NCBI GenBank assembly: GCA_944383835.1
Contig: CALWRE010000008.1
Coordinates: 1-43,985 of the forward strand
Direction of reading: 5' to 3'
Origin: an uncultured Lachnospiraceae bacterium
GTDB lineage: Bacteria; Bacillota; Clostridia; Lachnospirales; Lachnospiraceae
Length of the DNA stretch: 43,985 bases
Below the pieces are notes generated by a model. That model did no database searches. It was not told the DNA's origin and saw nothing but the letters and a program-made list of their open reading frames with translations. Below are positions 15,933-23,345 of this stretch, one piece after another (the stretch's first letter is position 1; each line of letters begins with the position of its first letter). A program made the translations under genes and the position numbers.

Positions 15933-16475
15933 TTATCCCAGCAAAACCTGAATAACCGTATCATATGCCCCGGCCAGGAGCCGCTTAATCTCATGGAAAG
16001 TAATATGCTCCGCCTTCGCAATATCATGCATACCGGCGCCATCCACCTTCATGCGGATAATCCGCATTTCCCTGGACGGCAGCCTCTTTGCCAGCGCGTG
16101 GAGAATCAGTTCCGTTTCCATCTGCGTCATCAGTTCGTCCTGATTGACGGCTATATTTTCCAGTGGGGTATGGATATGTTTAGCATTCATATCATCAATA
16201 TGAACCGTATCCTCCTGAAACAGGATATCCTTAGCCATATGCTTATAATAATCTTTCAGGGCGCACAGCATCTTTTTCCATGCCACAGTAGCAAATTTAT
16301 ACTTTTGCAGCTTTGGGTTCCCGCAATACTCCTGTACTGCCCGCAAATAGCCAAAGATCACAACGTCGTAATACTGGACCGTCGGCAGTCTGTTCTCATT
16401 TAGGAACGTATACACCAGGTCATGGTTTTCTTCAGCGAATTTACGCTGTTCGTCCGTCAATGTTTTCATTGTCAT
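15933..16475 (-). CDS. Sigma-70-like factor
   Basis: The ATG at 16473-16475, 6 bases after GGAGGG, gives 180 residues. Residues about 35-95 resemble sigma region 2 (YYDVVIFGYLRAVQEYC, KFATVAWKKMLCALKDYYK). Residues about 130-175 resemble region 4 with a helix-turn-helix (LPSREMRIIRMKVDGAGMHDIAKAEHIT, given as landmarks LPSREMRIIRMKV and MHDIAKAEHI). It could direct RNA polymerase to element promoters. The match is weak, so a phage-type sigma-like regulator is an alternative. A terminator-like hairpin abuts its ribosome site. Confidence 0.65.
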   Translation of the reverse strand: MTMKTLTDEQRKFAEENHDLVYTFLNENRLPTVQYYDVVIFGYLRAVQEYCGNPKLQKYKFATVAWKKMLCALKDYYKHMAKDILFQEDTVHIDDMNAKHIHTPLENIAVNQDELMTQMETELILHALAKRLPSREMRIIRMKVDGAGMHDIAKAEHITFHEIKRLLAGAYDTVIQVLLG

Positions 16476-16488
16476 TTTTATCCCTCCA

Positions 16489-16533
16489 AAAAGAGAAAGG
16501 GACACTGCCAACTTCAATCGGCAGTATCCTCTC
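16489..16533 (-). terminator. Terminator-like hairpin abutting the sigma-like gene's ribosome site
   Basis: GGATACTGCC pairs with GGCAGTGTCC over a 10-base loop, extended by GAGA/TCTC. On the minus strand CTCTTTTT then runs directly into GGAGGG, the ribosome site of the sigma-like gene. No promoter fits between them. Confidence 0.8.
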
Positions 16534-16573
16534 CTTGTACTTTCCGCACGGCAGGCCGCGCGCATGATTTTCT

Positions 16574-17407
16574 TTATGCCGGCAAAGCTTCCCGCTCCCC
16601 GTCGATTGTCCCTGGTCCGGAAATTGCAAAATGCTCCCCGCTCTCCACTGTTGAATAACGGGAATCCTGCTCATATACGCCCTCCGGTTCCATCCGCGTT
16701 TCTGAATCCGCGGCACGCTGCTGGAGCATCATTTTAACCTGCTCCCGGAAATTATCCGCATAGTGCTTCACCTGCGCCAGTTCTTCCCCCGAAAAGTCAT
16801 ACAGCTTCCGGAATGTCGCCACACTGTAGGTATTCGAGCCGTTGTCTACCCGCTTCAGCCCGATCTCCACAACGCTGCTCCAGGCGGGGCGGCGCCGGGA
16901 AACGAAAGATACGTTCATAAAATCGCTGAACGGACGGATGCTTGTAGGCGGGAGAGACAGAAGGATCGGCATATATTCTCCGCTGCGAAGGATATACAGA
17001 TGCCGCATATTCTTGCACGCCTTGCCTTTTCCGTCTGTGCCGAATTTATTCAGTTCGCACAGGGCGCAGGCGCCTCCTGGCGTTCCAATCCCCAGTTTTC
17101 CGTCTACAGAAGAACACAAAGGGGCTACGTTATCGTCGTATTCCGAACCCTCCGGCCAGTAAGCGCCGGCCTGATGGTTGTAAACGATAATGCCTCTCAG
17201 CGTCTTCTCATAATCCGGGTTCTCAGGATCGTCTCCGGGTATCTCAAACTGGAGCGTACCCCCGGCAGGGATTTTCACACGCTGGAAACTCATCTGCAAG
17301 CCGTCAAAATCCTCGGACAGCTCTTCATTGGAAAAATCGCTCTCAATCATGGCGGGAAGGGTGAAGTTTTTGACCTCTGCCAAAGCGTTTTCGTTGTTGT
17401 AAGTCAT
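16574..17407 (-). CDS. Possible ssDNA-binding protein with SSB-like tail
   Basis: This 277-residue protein has a beta-rich core and a Cys cluster (CALCELNKFGTDGKGKACKN, about residue 112) that may bind zinc, as in some phage ssDNA-binding proteins. A polar linker leads to the C-terminal peptide TIDGEREALPA. The SSB encoded further upstream (18785-19198) ends VIDGEREALPG, and different codons encode the two copies. In SSBs the C-terminal tip recruits partner proteins, so this protein may serve the same replication machinery. AGGAGG lies 8 bases before the ATG. The function is inferred; the family is not recognised. Confidence 0.65.
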   Translation of the reverse strand: MTYNNENALAEVKNFTLPAMIESDFSNEELSEDFDGLQMSFQRVKIPAGGTLQFEIPGDDPENPDYEKTLRGIIVYNHQAGAYWPEGSEYDDNVAPLCSSVDGKLGIGTPGGACALCELNKFGTDGKGKACKNMRHLYILRSGEYMPILLSLPPTSIRPFSDFMNVSFVSRRRPAWSSVVEIGLKRVDNGSNTYSVATFRKLYDFSGEELAQVKHYADNFREQVKMMLQQRAADSETRMEPEGVYEQDSRYSTVESGEHFAISGPGTIDGEREALPA

Positions 17408-17442
17408 AATCAGATCCTCCTAATCATTTGTTATGGCAGCCG

Positions 17443-17844
17443 TCACGCCGCCATCTGGTTGATACTGTTCCATCTTTTCGCAGGCATCGACAGGATATTG
17501 TAGCCGATGCTTTCCAAATCCGTCGCACGGTCATAGCTTTCCACATCCTGGCTGTACCGTGTAACCGCGTTGGCAAGCCCGTAAAGCGTCAGGTCCCTGC
17601 CCTCGATCAGATGCTGCAATACGCCGGGATGTTCTTCGTCCGTAATACCGAAATCACGGCTTGCCAGACGGACTACTTCCGGCACATTCGCTGTATTCAT
17701 CTTCGCGTTTGCCGCTTCCTGCATCATTTCGACAACCCGGCTGAAATTAGCTTCGTTTACCGCCGTAAGAACGGTATCGCGAATCTTCAGCAGAAAAGCG
17801 CGGTCATCCGCCGCCAGCTCCTGGATTGTCAGTCCGGATTTCAT
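17443..17844 (-). CDS. Hypothetical protein, 133 aa
   Basis: This is a helical protein. Its C-terminal half (LYGLANAVTRYSQDVESYDRA) resembles the end of DUF932-type phage/plasmid proteins, a weak match that I do not press. AAAGGAG precedes the ATG by 9 bases. It lies 35 bases before the ssDNA-binding-like gene and 33 bases after a membrane-protein gene, and is likely in one operon with them. Confidence 0.55.
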   Translation of the reverse strand: MKSGLTIQELAADDRAFLLKIRDTVLTAVNEANFSRVVEMMQEAANAKMNTANVPEVVRLASRDFGITDEEHPGVLQHLIEGRDLTLYGLANAVTRYSQDVESYDRATDLESIGYNILSMPAKRWNSINQMAA

Positions 17845-17877
17845 TCTCCGTCACTCCTTTCCTCCTGATTTGCCTTT

Positions 17878-18684
17878 TCACCAGGACAGCACCATGCCAC
17901 CCTCAGTAATATCAGCCGCCAGCCCTTCCCGCTCGAAAACCTTTACAAGTCTCGGCCAGTAAACCTTCTCCGGCACAGTCTCAAACGCGGGGCGGACAAT
18001 TTCGGAATCCGCCTGCGCGATGGCGATTTCTCCGTTTTCCCGGATTGTAAGGCTGTGATGGCCGCGTGAATGCAGGTCGGCGATTAAGTCCTCCAGCACG
18101 TTCCGCCCCTGCTTCTCATACCAAACCTGCGGATCTGCCGGGGTTTGCTGCTGGGGGATGGTTTTCTTTTCTCCTGAACCCTGCTGTACTTCGGCCATCG
18201 GCACAATTTTCAGCAGCGAACAGCTGATATCCGCTTTCTGATCGAAGCTGACGTCGGCATAATCAAAGTCCGGTACGCCATAAAGCCGGATTCTTCCCGT
18301 CCCGCCTTTCGCGGCGATTTTTTCCGGGAATTCCTCCAGCCACTGCCATGTCGCTTCCGGATAGGCCGACTGTAAATACGCCGAAATACGGAAGTTCACA
18401 TGACGGAGCAGGACAAGGCCGACCGGATCGGAAATATCCGGTACGGAAAGTTCTTTCTTTGGAAGCTGTCCTTTTTTCTTCTTTCGCGCTTTTCCGGCCA
18501 TATGGCGGTACCGCTGCGCTTTAAGGGCAGGAAGCAGGAATTTTACTGCCGCCCATGCCGCCCACACCGCAAAAATACCGCTCAGCAGCCAGATTTGTAT
18601 GTCCCCGCGGATAAATGCCATGACTGCCAATACCGCGGTTGTCAAAACGGATATACTTGACCAGAGGCTTGTTTTCTTATTCAT
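17878..18684 (-). CDS. Membrane-anchored hypothetical protein, 268 aa
   Basis: The ATG at 18682-18684 is chosen because AAAGG lies 9 bases upstream. Two hydrophobic segments (about residues 10-28 and 32-52) are followed by a basic stretch (GKARKKKKGQLPKK) and a soluble domain of about 190 residues, probably cytoplasmic. I do not recognise the domain. It sits between SSB and the second possible ssDNA-binding protein, so it may tether replication or processing proteins to the membrane; this is inference from context. A strong terminator-like hairpin lies just before it. Confidence 0.6.
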   Translation of the reverse strand: MNKKTSLWSSISVLTTAVLAVMAFIRGDIQIWLLSGIFAVWAAWAAVKFLLPALKAQRYRHMAGKARKKKKGQLPKKELSVPDISDPVGLVLLRHVNFRISAYLQSAYPEATWQWLEEFPEKIAAKGGTGRIRLYGVPDFDYADVSFDQKADISCSLLKIVPMAEVQQGSGEKKTIPQQQTPADPQVWYEKQGRNVLEDLIADLHSRGHHSLTIRENGEIAIAQADSEIVRPAFETVPEKVYWPRLVKVFEREGLAADITEGGMVLSW

Positions 18685-18720
18685 TCGTTTCATCCTTTCT
18701 GAGACTTTTTCTCTAAAAAA

Positions 18721-18774
18721 CAAAAAAAGAGGAACCATATGCGTTCCTTTCTGAAACACATACGGTTCCTCTTG
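18721..18774 (-). terminator. Strong terminator-like hairpin after ssb
   Basis: AAGAGGAACCGTATGTG pairs with CGCATATGGTTCCTCTT with few mismatches, followed on the minus strand by TTTTTGTTTTTT. It begins about 10 bases after the ssb stop, and the next start codon is only about 30 bases beyond the T-tract. It would therefore terminate ssb transcripts unless read through. Confidence 0.85.
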
Positions 18775-18784
18775 GCGCCGGTTT

Positions 18785-19198
18785 TCAACCCGGCAAGGCT
18801 TCTCTTTCCCCGTCAATCACCGGCGAAATTTTGTCCAGTGATTCGGAGAATTTACTATCCAAGGCTTTTGTTCCCGCCTTGTCTGTTCCGGCCGGGACAA
18901 ATCCCCAGTTATCAAGCAATACTTTCAGCCGCTTATCCGTAGTAACGCCGTCTCTCCTGGTGTATACCTCCAGTTCCAAAGAGCCGGATACCCAGATAAG
19001 GCTGCCTTTCTTTACGCGGGCGCGGACGAGCCTTTCAGCATCGTCTCCCATCGCGCAGATTTGAAGGTATTGCGTCCTGCGGTGCTCCTTGCCGCCGATA
19101 TTCTCAGCAATGTCAAAGCGCACATACGGATGCCTGTTGATACTGGTCTTCAGTTCCAAATCAGCGGTTACCCGGCCGATTACATAGGTCTGTGCCAT
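18785..19198 (-). CDS. ssb: Single-stranded DNA-binding protein
   Basis: The ATG at 19196-19198 follows AAAGGAG by 5 bases and gives 137 residues. Residues 1-105 are an SSB OB-fold (YVIGRVTADLELKT, YVRFDIAEN, YLQICAMGDDAERL, KKGSLIWVSGSLEL). The C-terminal tail is short and ends VIDGEREALPG, not the usual DDDLPF/DDDIPF tip. The same peptide ends the 277-residue protein at 16574-17407. The element SSB probably coats DNA during conjugative transfer or plasmid-like replication. A consensus promoter about 200 bases upstream and a terminator-like leader hairpin suggest attenuated expression. Confidence 0.9.
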   Translation of the reverse strand: MAQTYVIGRVTADLELKTSINRHPYVRFDIAENIGGKEHRRTQYLQICAMGDDAERLVRARVKKGSLIWVSGSLELEVYTRRDGVTTDKRLKVLLDNWGFVPAGTDKAGTKALDSKFSESLDKISPVIDGEREALPG

Positions 19199-19237
19199 TT
19201 CGCTCCTTTCTGCCTTCCGGCTAAAATATCTATATAC

Positions 19238-19297
19238 AAAAAAGCGCCGGCACACAGTTTCCGCCCATAAGGGCAAAACCATACTGTCGGCACTTTG
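19238..19297 (-). terminator. Leader hairpin (attenuator-like) before ssb
   Basis: On the minus strand GTGCCG pairs with CGGCGC, CAGT with ACTG and GCCC with GGGC, giving one branched-out stem of about 55 bases followed by TTTTTTG. It lies between the consensus promoter (19403-19431) and the ssb ribosome site, so it is inside the ssb leader. Confidence 0.75.
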
Positions 19298-19402
19298 AAT
19301 ACAAACTTGACAAGCGTGTGCAATGTGAGAGGCTCCCCACGATACAAGCAAGTATGCCTGCAAATCCTAACGGATCACGCACAAAAAATCAATTACAATG
19401 GT

Positions 19403-19431
19403 ATTATAACACTATATCTTGCGTTTGTCAA
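19403..19431 (-). promoter_or_regulatory. Consensus sigma-A promoter upstream of ssb
   Basis: On the minus strand TTGACA (19426-19431) and TATAAT (19403-19408) are spaced by exactly 17 bp. The transcript would start near 19396 and have a leader of about 200 bases. That leader includes a small GTGGGG/CTCTCAC hairpin near 19330 and the terminator-like stem at 19238-19297. Confidence 0.9.
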
Positions 19432-19473
19432 GAGTTCATAATCAATATATAGATATTTGCTTGTGATAAATCC

Positions 19474-19653
19474 CTATACATCCTTATACAAATACTCGAT
19501 TGTGTCTTTCCACTGTGCAGCAGAAAAATCTTTTGGATTCAACTGATGCAGTAGGACTCGCGCTTTTCGATTCTCGTGTTCTTTCAGCCGCATATCCGAC
19601 AGGTATTCACACCCGACTAACCTATGCAGTATATCCAAAGGCGATTCTCGCAT
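19474..19653 (-). CDS. Small protein downstream of abiEii, 59 aa
   Basis: A 59-codon frame starts at the ATG 19651-19653, 11 bases after AGGAGGAT, and ends at TAG. It opens MRESPLDILHRLVGCEYLSD and ends KDTIEYLYKDV. The composition is helical and charged, with one Cys and no membrane segment. It follows the abiEii gene by 85 bases, behind a hairpin that could sequester its ribosome site. I do not recognise it. It may belong to the AbiE operon, whose promoter is the nearest one upstream. Confidence 0.6.
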   Translation of the reverse strand: MRESPLDILHRLVGCEYLSDMRLKEHENRKARVLLHQLNPKDFSAAQWKDTIEYLYKDV

Positions 19654-19678
19654 GGATACAGTTTATCCTCCTATATAG

Positions 19679-19718
19679 AAATCCTCCTCACGGCGTTCAA
19701 AAGCCATAAGGAGGATTT
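19679..19718 (-). promoter_or_regulatory. Hairpin with anti-Shine-Dalgarno arm
   Basis: On the minus strand AAATCCTCCT (19709-19718) pairs perfectly with AGGAGGATTT (19679-19688) and the stem can continue with GGC/GCC. The first arm is also complementary to the real ribosome site AGGAGGAT (19665-19672) of the 59-codon gene. The two pairings exclude each other, so this could be a translational switch. There is no T-tract, so it is not a typical terminator. Confidence 0.6.
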
Positions 19719-19737
19719 TATTTAAGCTGCCATGACG

Positions 19738-20724
19738 CTATTTTTTAATAGTTGCATGGCTCCACGTTTGATTTTGGTTTAGTTGATCTTGCAAACAATG
19801 CAGTTGATACTGCGCTTCATCCAGCGAAATCCGGTCATCCGGAATAAAGACATATTGATTCTGCATCGTTGCATAAGCCTTCGTAATGTGCGTATTTGCA
19901 CATGCTTTGTCGAAAAAGATAAAGTCTTTGGGAAGAACGCCGGGGATACCGTCCAAGCGGTTCTGTTCCTCAGTCAGCCGGATTGTCAGCAGCTTTGCCA
20001 AATGCTCTTTATCCTGGAGCAATGAAACGATGCGCGGTTCGCTTGCGATAACTGCCAAATCATAGATATGTTTTGACGCTTCAAAGGCTCGGTGCTCCTT
20101 TTCCGCGTTTCGGGTGTAGGCTTCCGCTGCAAACAGCTTATCTATGAAAATCCGTTCGATTGTCATAGTGAGAATTTCAAAGGGGCGGACATCGAACTGT
20201 TGAAGCAAAATAAGCTGCTGGTCTGGCCCCGCCTGTTCGTAAATCAGCGGGGCAATTATCACAGGCTCATATGGTTCACTGATGGTAAAGGACGTGGCCT
20301 CAACTTTTACTTTTCCAAAACGCTGCAAAACGTCGTTAGAATCGTATTCCACAACCGGGAGATAACGGTAGTAGGAAATTACCTCCGAGCGGTTGGTGCG
20401 GCCCTCGTTGGGATTGCGCTCCATACAGGTGTATTTTTTGGTCGCCCGCTCCAGGCGCTTGTCTCCCTGCGTGCGGCTGCACTCCCGGACATCGACGGAT
20501 AAATCGACGTCTTCTGAAAAACGCCGGACACTGTGCAGCGCCTTATACAGAGCCGTACCGCCCTTAAAATAGGCGGGCAGACCCTCTCTTTGGAACTGTG
20601 CCAGCTCCTGCAAAAGCATAGAAACGTAGTAATCTTTTTCAATAACGTCCTGACGGTATCCGGTGTTTTCGGATACCTGCTCTATCAGGACGCGAAAAGC
20701 ATCCGAGTCCAAATGCAGCTTCAT
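19738..20724 (-). CDS. abiEii: AbiEii-family nucleotidyltransferase toxin
   Basis: This 328-residue protein has the AbiEii/AbiGii nucleotidyltransferase signature: FKGGTALYK near residue 55, then RRFSEDVDLSV near residue 70, whose two Asp residues bind metal. Enzymes of this family transfer nucleotides to RNA such as tRNA acceptor ends and stop growth, protecting populations from phage or stabilising the mobile element. It lies 2 bases after the abiEi gene. GGAGTAT precedes the ATG. The length is normal for the family. Confidence 0.9.
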   Translation of the reverse strand: MKLHLDSDAFRVLIEQVSENTGYRQDVIEKDYYVSMLLQELAQFQREGLPAYFKGGTALYKALHSVRRFSEDVDLSVDVRECSRTQGDKRLERATKKYTCMERNPNEGRTNRSEVISYYRYLPVVEYDSNDVLQRFGKVKVEATSFTISEPYEPVIIAPLIYEQAGPDQQLILLQQFDVRPFEILTMTIERIFIDKLFAAEAYTRNAEKEHRAFEASKHIYDLAVIASEPRIVSLLQDKEHLAKLLTIRLTEEQNRLDGIPGVLPKDFIFFDKACANTHITKAYATMQNQYVFIPDDRISLDEAQYQLHCLQDQLNQNQTWSHATIKK

Positions 20725-20726
20725 TT

Positions 20727-21386
20727 TTATACTCCTTGTCTGCCTGCCACATGGGCAAGCTTCATAATCGTATTTCCGTTATAGTGGGTATCTGCCAGAT
20801 GCAGAAGCGTACCGTAATCCAATCCTCTTGCCTGCACAAACCGTCCGAGCAGCAGGTACGGATCTTCTGCGTCCACCGGCACATCGTCATACATGTTGAG
20901 CAAATCCAAGAATTGAAGATAAAAGCGGTTTTCTTTATTTACGGGAATCCGCGGCGCACGAATGACAATGCCCAGCGCGTCATCCCGCTTGGCTCTGTGC
21001 TGTGCGCTGTTGGAAACAAAGGTCCTTTCGGCCGGCATAAGCGTCGTAAGACCCAGCTTGTGCATAACCGCAGCGCCCGTCTCATACCCGGTGCCGTCCT
21101 TCAGATATTTCAGCTCAATCAATTTATCTTTGTTGATGCCAGTTTCGCCGAAAACGGTTTGCTTTGTCACATAATAGACGCCCTTTGCAAAAAAGCGAAG
21201 GTTGGGGCATGTGCCGGTATCGATCAGCCGCTTTACTGCAACAGCTGCTGCAGCGCAGGCTTTCTTTTCCTCCATGGCATATGCTTCAGCAATTCGATTT
21301 CCAAGCTCCCGGACAAGTATTGGTTCACCAGGTTGAAATCCGTCAATCAGTTGCTGAATAAACTGGGTATAAGTTTGCTCTTTCAT
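20727..21386 (-). CDS. abiEi: AbiEi-like antitoxin (DUF6088 type)
   Basis: The ATG at 21384-21386 follows AAAGGAGG by 7 bases and gives 219 residues. The N-terminal 80 residues look like a winged helix (FQPGEPILVRELGNRIAEAY, RLIDTGTCPNLRFFAKGVYYV), and the rest resembles the AbiEi antitoxin body. Antitoxins of this kind repress their own operon and neutralise AbiEii. A perfect promoter lies just upstream, and the leader between carries TTGCATA twice, which may be its operator. The gene is directly followed by abiEii. Confidence 0.82.
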   Translation of the reverse strand: MKEQTYTQFIQQLIDGFQPGEPILVRELGNRIAEAYAMEEKKACAAAAVAVKRLIDTGTCPNLRFFAKGVYYVTKQTVFGETGINKDKLIELKYLKDGTGYETGAAVMHKLGLTTLMPAERTFVSNSAQHRAKRDDALGIVIRAPRIPVNKENRFYLQFLDLLNMYDDVPVDAEDPYLLLGRFVQARGLDYGTLLHLADTHYNGNTIMKLAHVAGRQGV

Positions 21387-21442
21387 CGCCGCACCTCCTT
21401 TTGATATATTATATGCAAAATATAGTCTTTTATTATGCAATT

Positions 21443-21471
21443 ATTATATCATCAAAAAGGCGGCCTGTCAA
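21443..21471 (-). promoter_or_regulatory. Consensus promoter of abiEi-abiEii
   Basis: On the minus strand TTGACA (21466-21471) and TATAAT (21443-21448) are spaced by exactly 17 bp. The following 50 bases are AT-rich, with TTGCATA repeated and mirrored GATATA/TATATC ends, a plausible AbiEi binding site. Confidence 0.9.
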
Positions 21472-21489
21472 TGAACATAGAAAGAAATC

Positions 21490-21981
21490 TCAATCCGCCT
21501 TTTCTGGCGACTCAGGAGGGTTCCCCAGTTCTCCCAACTCTTCATATCCCAGAAAGCAGTCGGAAGAAAGGGCGGAGTCAAAATACTCGCTTCCCAATGT
21601 CAGCCGCTGCGTCTTTTTGAAATAAAAGCGGTAACGGAAGCCGATCTGGATTTTGGAATGCTTGCCCAGCAGAAGGGCGGATTCGTTGCCTTCGTCGTCC
21701 ATAATCCGGATTTTCCGGTATTTGCGCAAAGGCTTTGGAACGACGCCGACACAAGTACCCTCCACCACTTCATATTCTTTTCGGCTGACAGCCTGGTAAA
21801 AGGCGTATGCCCTGCAAAAGCTGAGGATACAGACTGCGGCGCTTAACAGCAGCATGATCCTGTCTTTGGAAAACAGGAACATGGCAAGCCCGACCAAAAG
21901 GCAGGCAATCCCCAGCAGTACCGTGAGTATAAGCCGGCGCCGCAGAGGCGCCGGAGCATTCAGAATTTTCTCCATTCTCAT
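21490..21981 (-). CDS. Two-TM membrane protein, 163 aa
   Basis: Two hydrophobic helices (about residues 16-36 and 41-60) are followed by a beta-rich domain of about 80 residues (YEVVEGTCVGVVPKPLRKYRK, FRYRFYFKKTQRL) that probably faces the cytoplasm, then an acidic, Pro-rich tail. The start overlaps the end of the preceding gene (ATGA), so they are coupled. The architecture resembles small membrane proteins with a C-terminal OB-like domain. The function is unknown. Confidence 0.65.
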   Translation of the reverse strand: MRMEKILNAPAPLRRRLILTVLLGIACLLVGLAMFLFSKDRIMLLLSAAVCILSFCRAYAFYQAVSRKEYEVVEGTCVGVVPKPLRKYRKIRIMDDEGNESALLLGKHSKIQIGFRYRFYFKKTQRLTLGSEYFDSALSSDCFLGYEELGELGNPPESPEKAD

Positions 21982-22667
21982 ATCCTCTCAAAAATGATTT
22001 GCCTGCGCAGATAAAGATTTGCCACAGAACGTATAACAGACCGGCACTCCGGCAGGCAGGATACCATGTCCGCTATGTTATCGCTGGTAGTAAATTCATC
22101 GTAATACAAAGTATCCAGAAGCTCTTCCTCACAGCAAAAATCCAGCTTATTCCGTTCAAAGCACTTGACGATCTCCGCCGTAGACAGGAGAGCCTGTCTG
22201 GCAAGGCGGATTACCTTCTTTTCATCGGCGGTGCGCTTATCCCTGCGCAGTATCTTTTTCGCCGCGGAGTAGGGTACGTTTCCAAACACGCACAGCCGGA
22301 AAAAAGAACAAAGGCGGAGAAACGGATTTTCCGAAATCGGCATGATATATAAATCGGACAGCAGCCGGTACAGCGCCTGCTCGTCTGTTTCTCCGCTGCC
22401 TTCAGCAACGAGACCGCGCTGGGTCAGCCGGCTCATGCAGTCGTCAAAGCTGCGGGAGGAGCAAAATCCGGTTTCCTGTTCTTTTTCCCAATACAAATTC
22501 TGAACCTGTCCGGGACGAAGGATTCTCCAATTCAACGCCGACCACAGCACAAATTCCTGGATATCCAGTATGTACTCCCGGTTCTTTAAAATCACAACAG
22601 GAATCTTCCCGTCCTTTCCGTGTCCTTCAATATGAAGGCGGCCTACAGCTGTAAATAACCTGGTCAT
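21978..22667 (-). CDS. Hypothetical protein, 229 aa
   Basis: The start at 22667 (MTRLFTAVG) is chosen because GGAAAGGG precedes it by 9 bases; an ATG 18 bases further upstream is possible. Segments such as EYILDIQEFVLWSALNWRIL and a later SFDDCMSRLTQRGLV look like winged-helix DNA-binding turns, so a regulator is possible. It follows a sigma-like gene closely and overlaps a membrane-protein gene. I do not recognise the family. Confidence 0.6.
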   Translation of the reverse strand: MTRLFTAVGRLHIEGHGKDGKIPVVILKNREYILDIQEFVLWSALNWRILRPGQVQNLYWEKEQETGFCSSRSFDDCMSRLTQRGLVAEGSGETDEQALYRLLSDLYIMPISENPFLRLCSFFRLCVFGNVPYSAAKKILRRDKRTADEKKVIRLARQALLSTAEIVKCFERNKLDFCCEEELLDTLYYDEFTTSDNIADMVSCLPECRSVIRSVANLYLRRQIIFERI

Positions 22668-22691
22668 AAACAACACCCTTTCCATACTCTT

Positions 22692-23306
22692 TTACGAAGC
22701 GGCTTGTCCCGTATAAGTTTCCATCCATAAAACAAATACCTGGTTTTTCCGCAATTTCTGCTTTGCCCTTGAAATCCATGCGCCTACCAGATTGGGTTTG
22801 ACGCCGTACATATCCGCAATTTCTTTTCCCGAATACCCTTTTAGTTTCAGTTCAATCGCCTCAATGCCAAGCCGTGCTGTACCGCTGTACTCCCGCTTCA
22901 TATGGTGCAGGAGCCGCGCGGCGTCCATTTGAGCGAGCAGTTCCTCTTCCTGATGATACGCGGGGGACGGGGCTTGCTCTAAAATAAGCCGCGTGATATT
23001 CAAATCGGCGTCCAAAGGAATGCAGCAGCCCCGCTTTTGCCTCCCGTACATTAACCGGCAGTATGTACGAAGTCCGTTGGCGACTACCTTTTCCGCATAT
23101 GCGTCAAACGGAACCCGCAGTTCCGGCCGGAAACTGGCCGCCGCTTTGCACAGCCATATACATCCCTCCTGGTAAATGTCGTCATATTCAAAACCAAACA
23201 ATGTTTCATTGACGATGATGTACCGGCAGATAACCCGGGATACAATGTTCAAATGCTGTTCTGCCAACCGGCGCTGGCTGTCATTCAGGACTGTCCTTCC
23301 GCCCAT
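22692..23306 (-). CDS. Sigma-70 family factor
   Basis: This 204-residue protein has a clear sigma region 2 (EYDDIYQEGCIWLCKAAASF and PFDAYAEKVVANGLRTYCR, residues about 38-83). It also has a region-4-type helix-turn-helix at the end (ELKLKGYSGKEIADMYGVKP then WISRAKQKLRK). It is therefore likely to bind core RNA polymerase and recognise special promoters, perhaps those of the element. GGGGAG precedes the ATG by about 11 bases. It is the second sigma-like gene in the window, after 15933-16475. Confidence 0.8.
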   Translation of the reverse strand: MGGRTVLNDSQRRLAEQHLNIVSRVICRYIIVNETLFGFEYDDIYQEGCIWLCKAAASFRPELRVPFDAYAEKVVANGLRTYCRLMYGRQKRGCCIPLDADLNITRLILEQAPSPAYHQEEELLAQMDAARLLHHMKREYSGTARLGIEAIELKLKGYSGKEIADMYGVKPNLVGAWISRAKQKLRKNQVFVLWMETYTGQAAS

Positions 23307-23345
23307 ACTCTTTCACACTCCCCATTTTTTGCGCCTCCTCGTATT

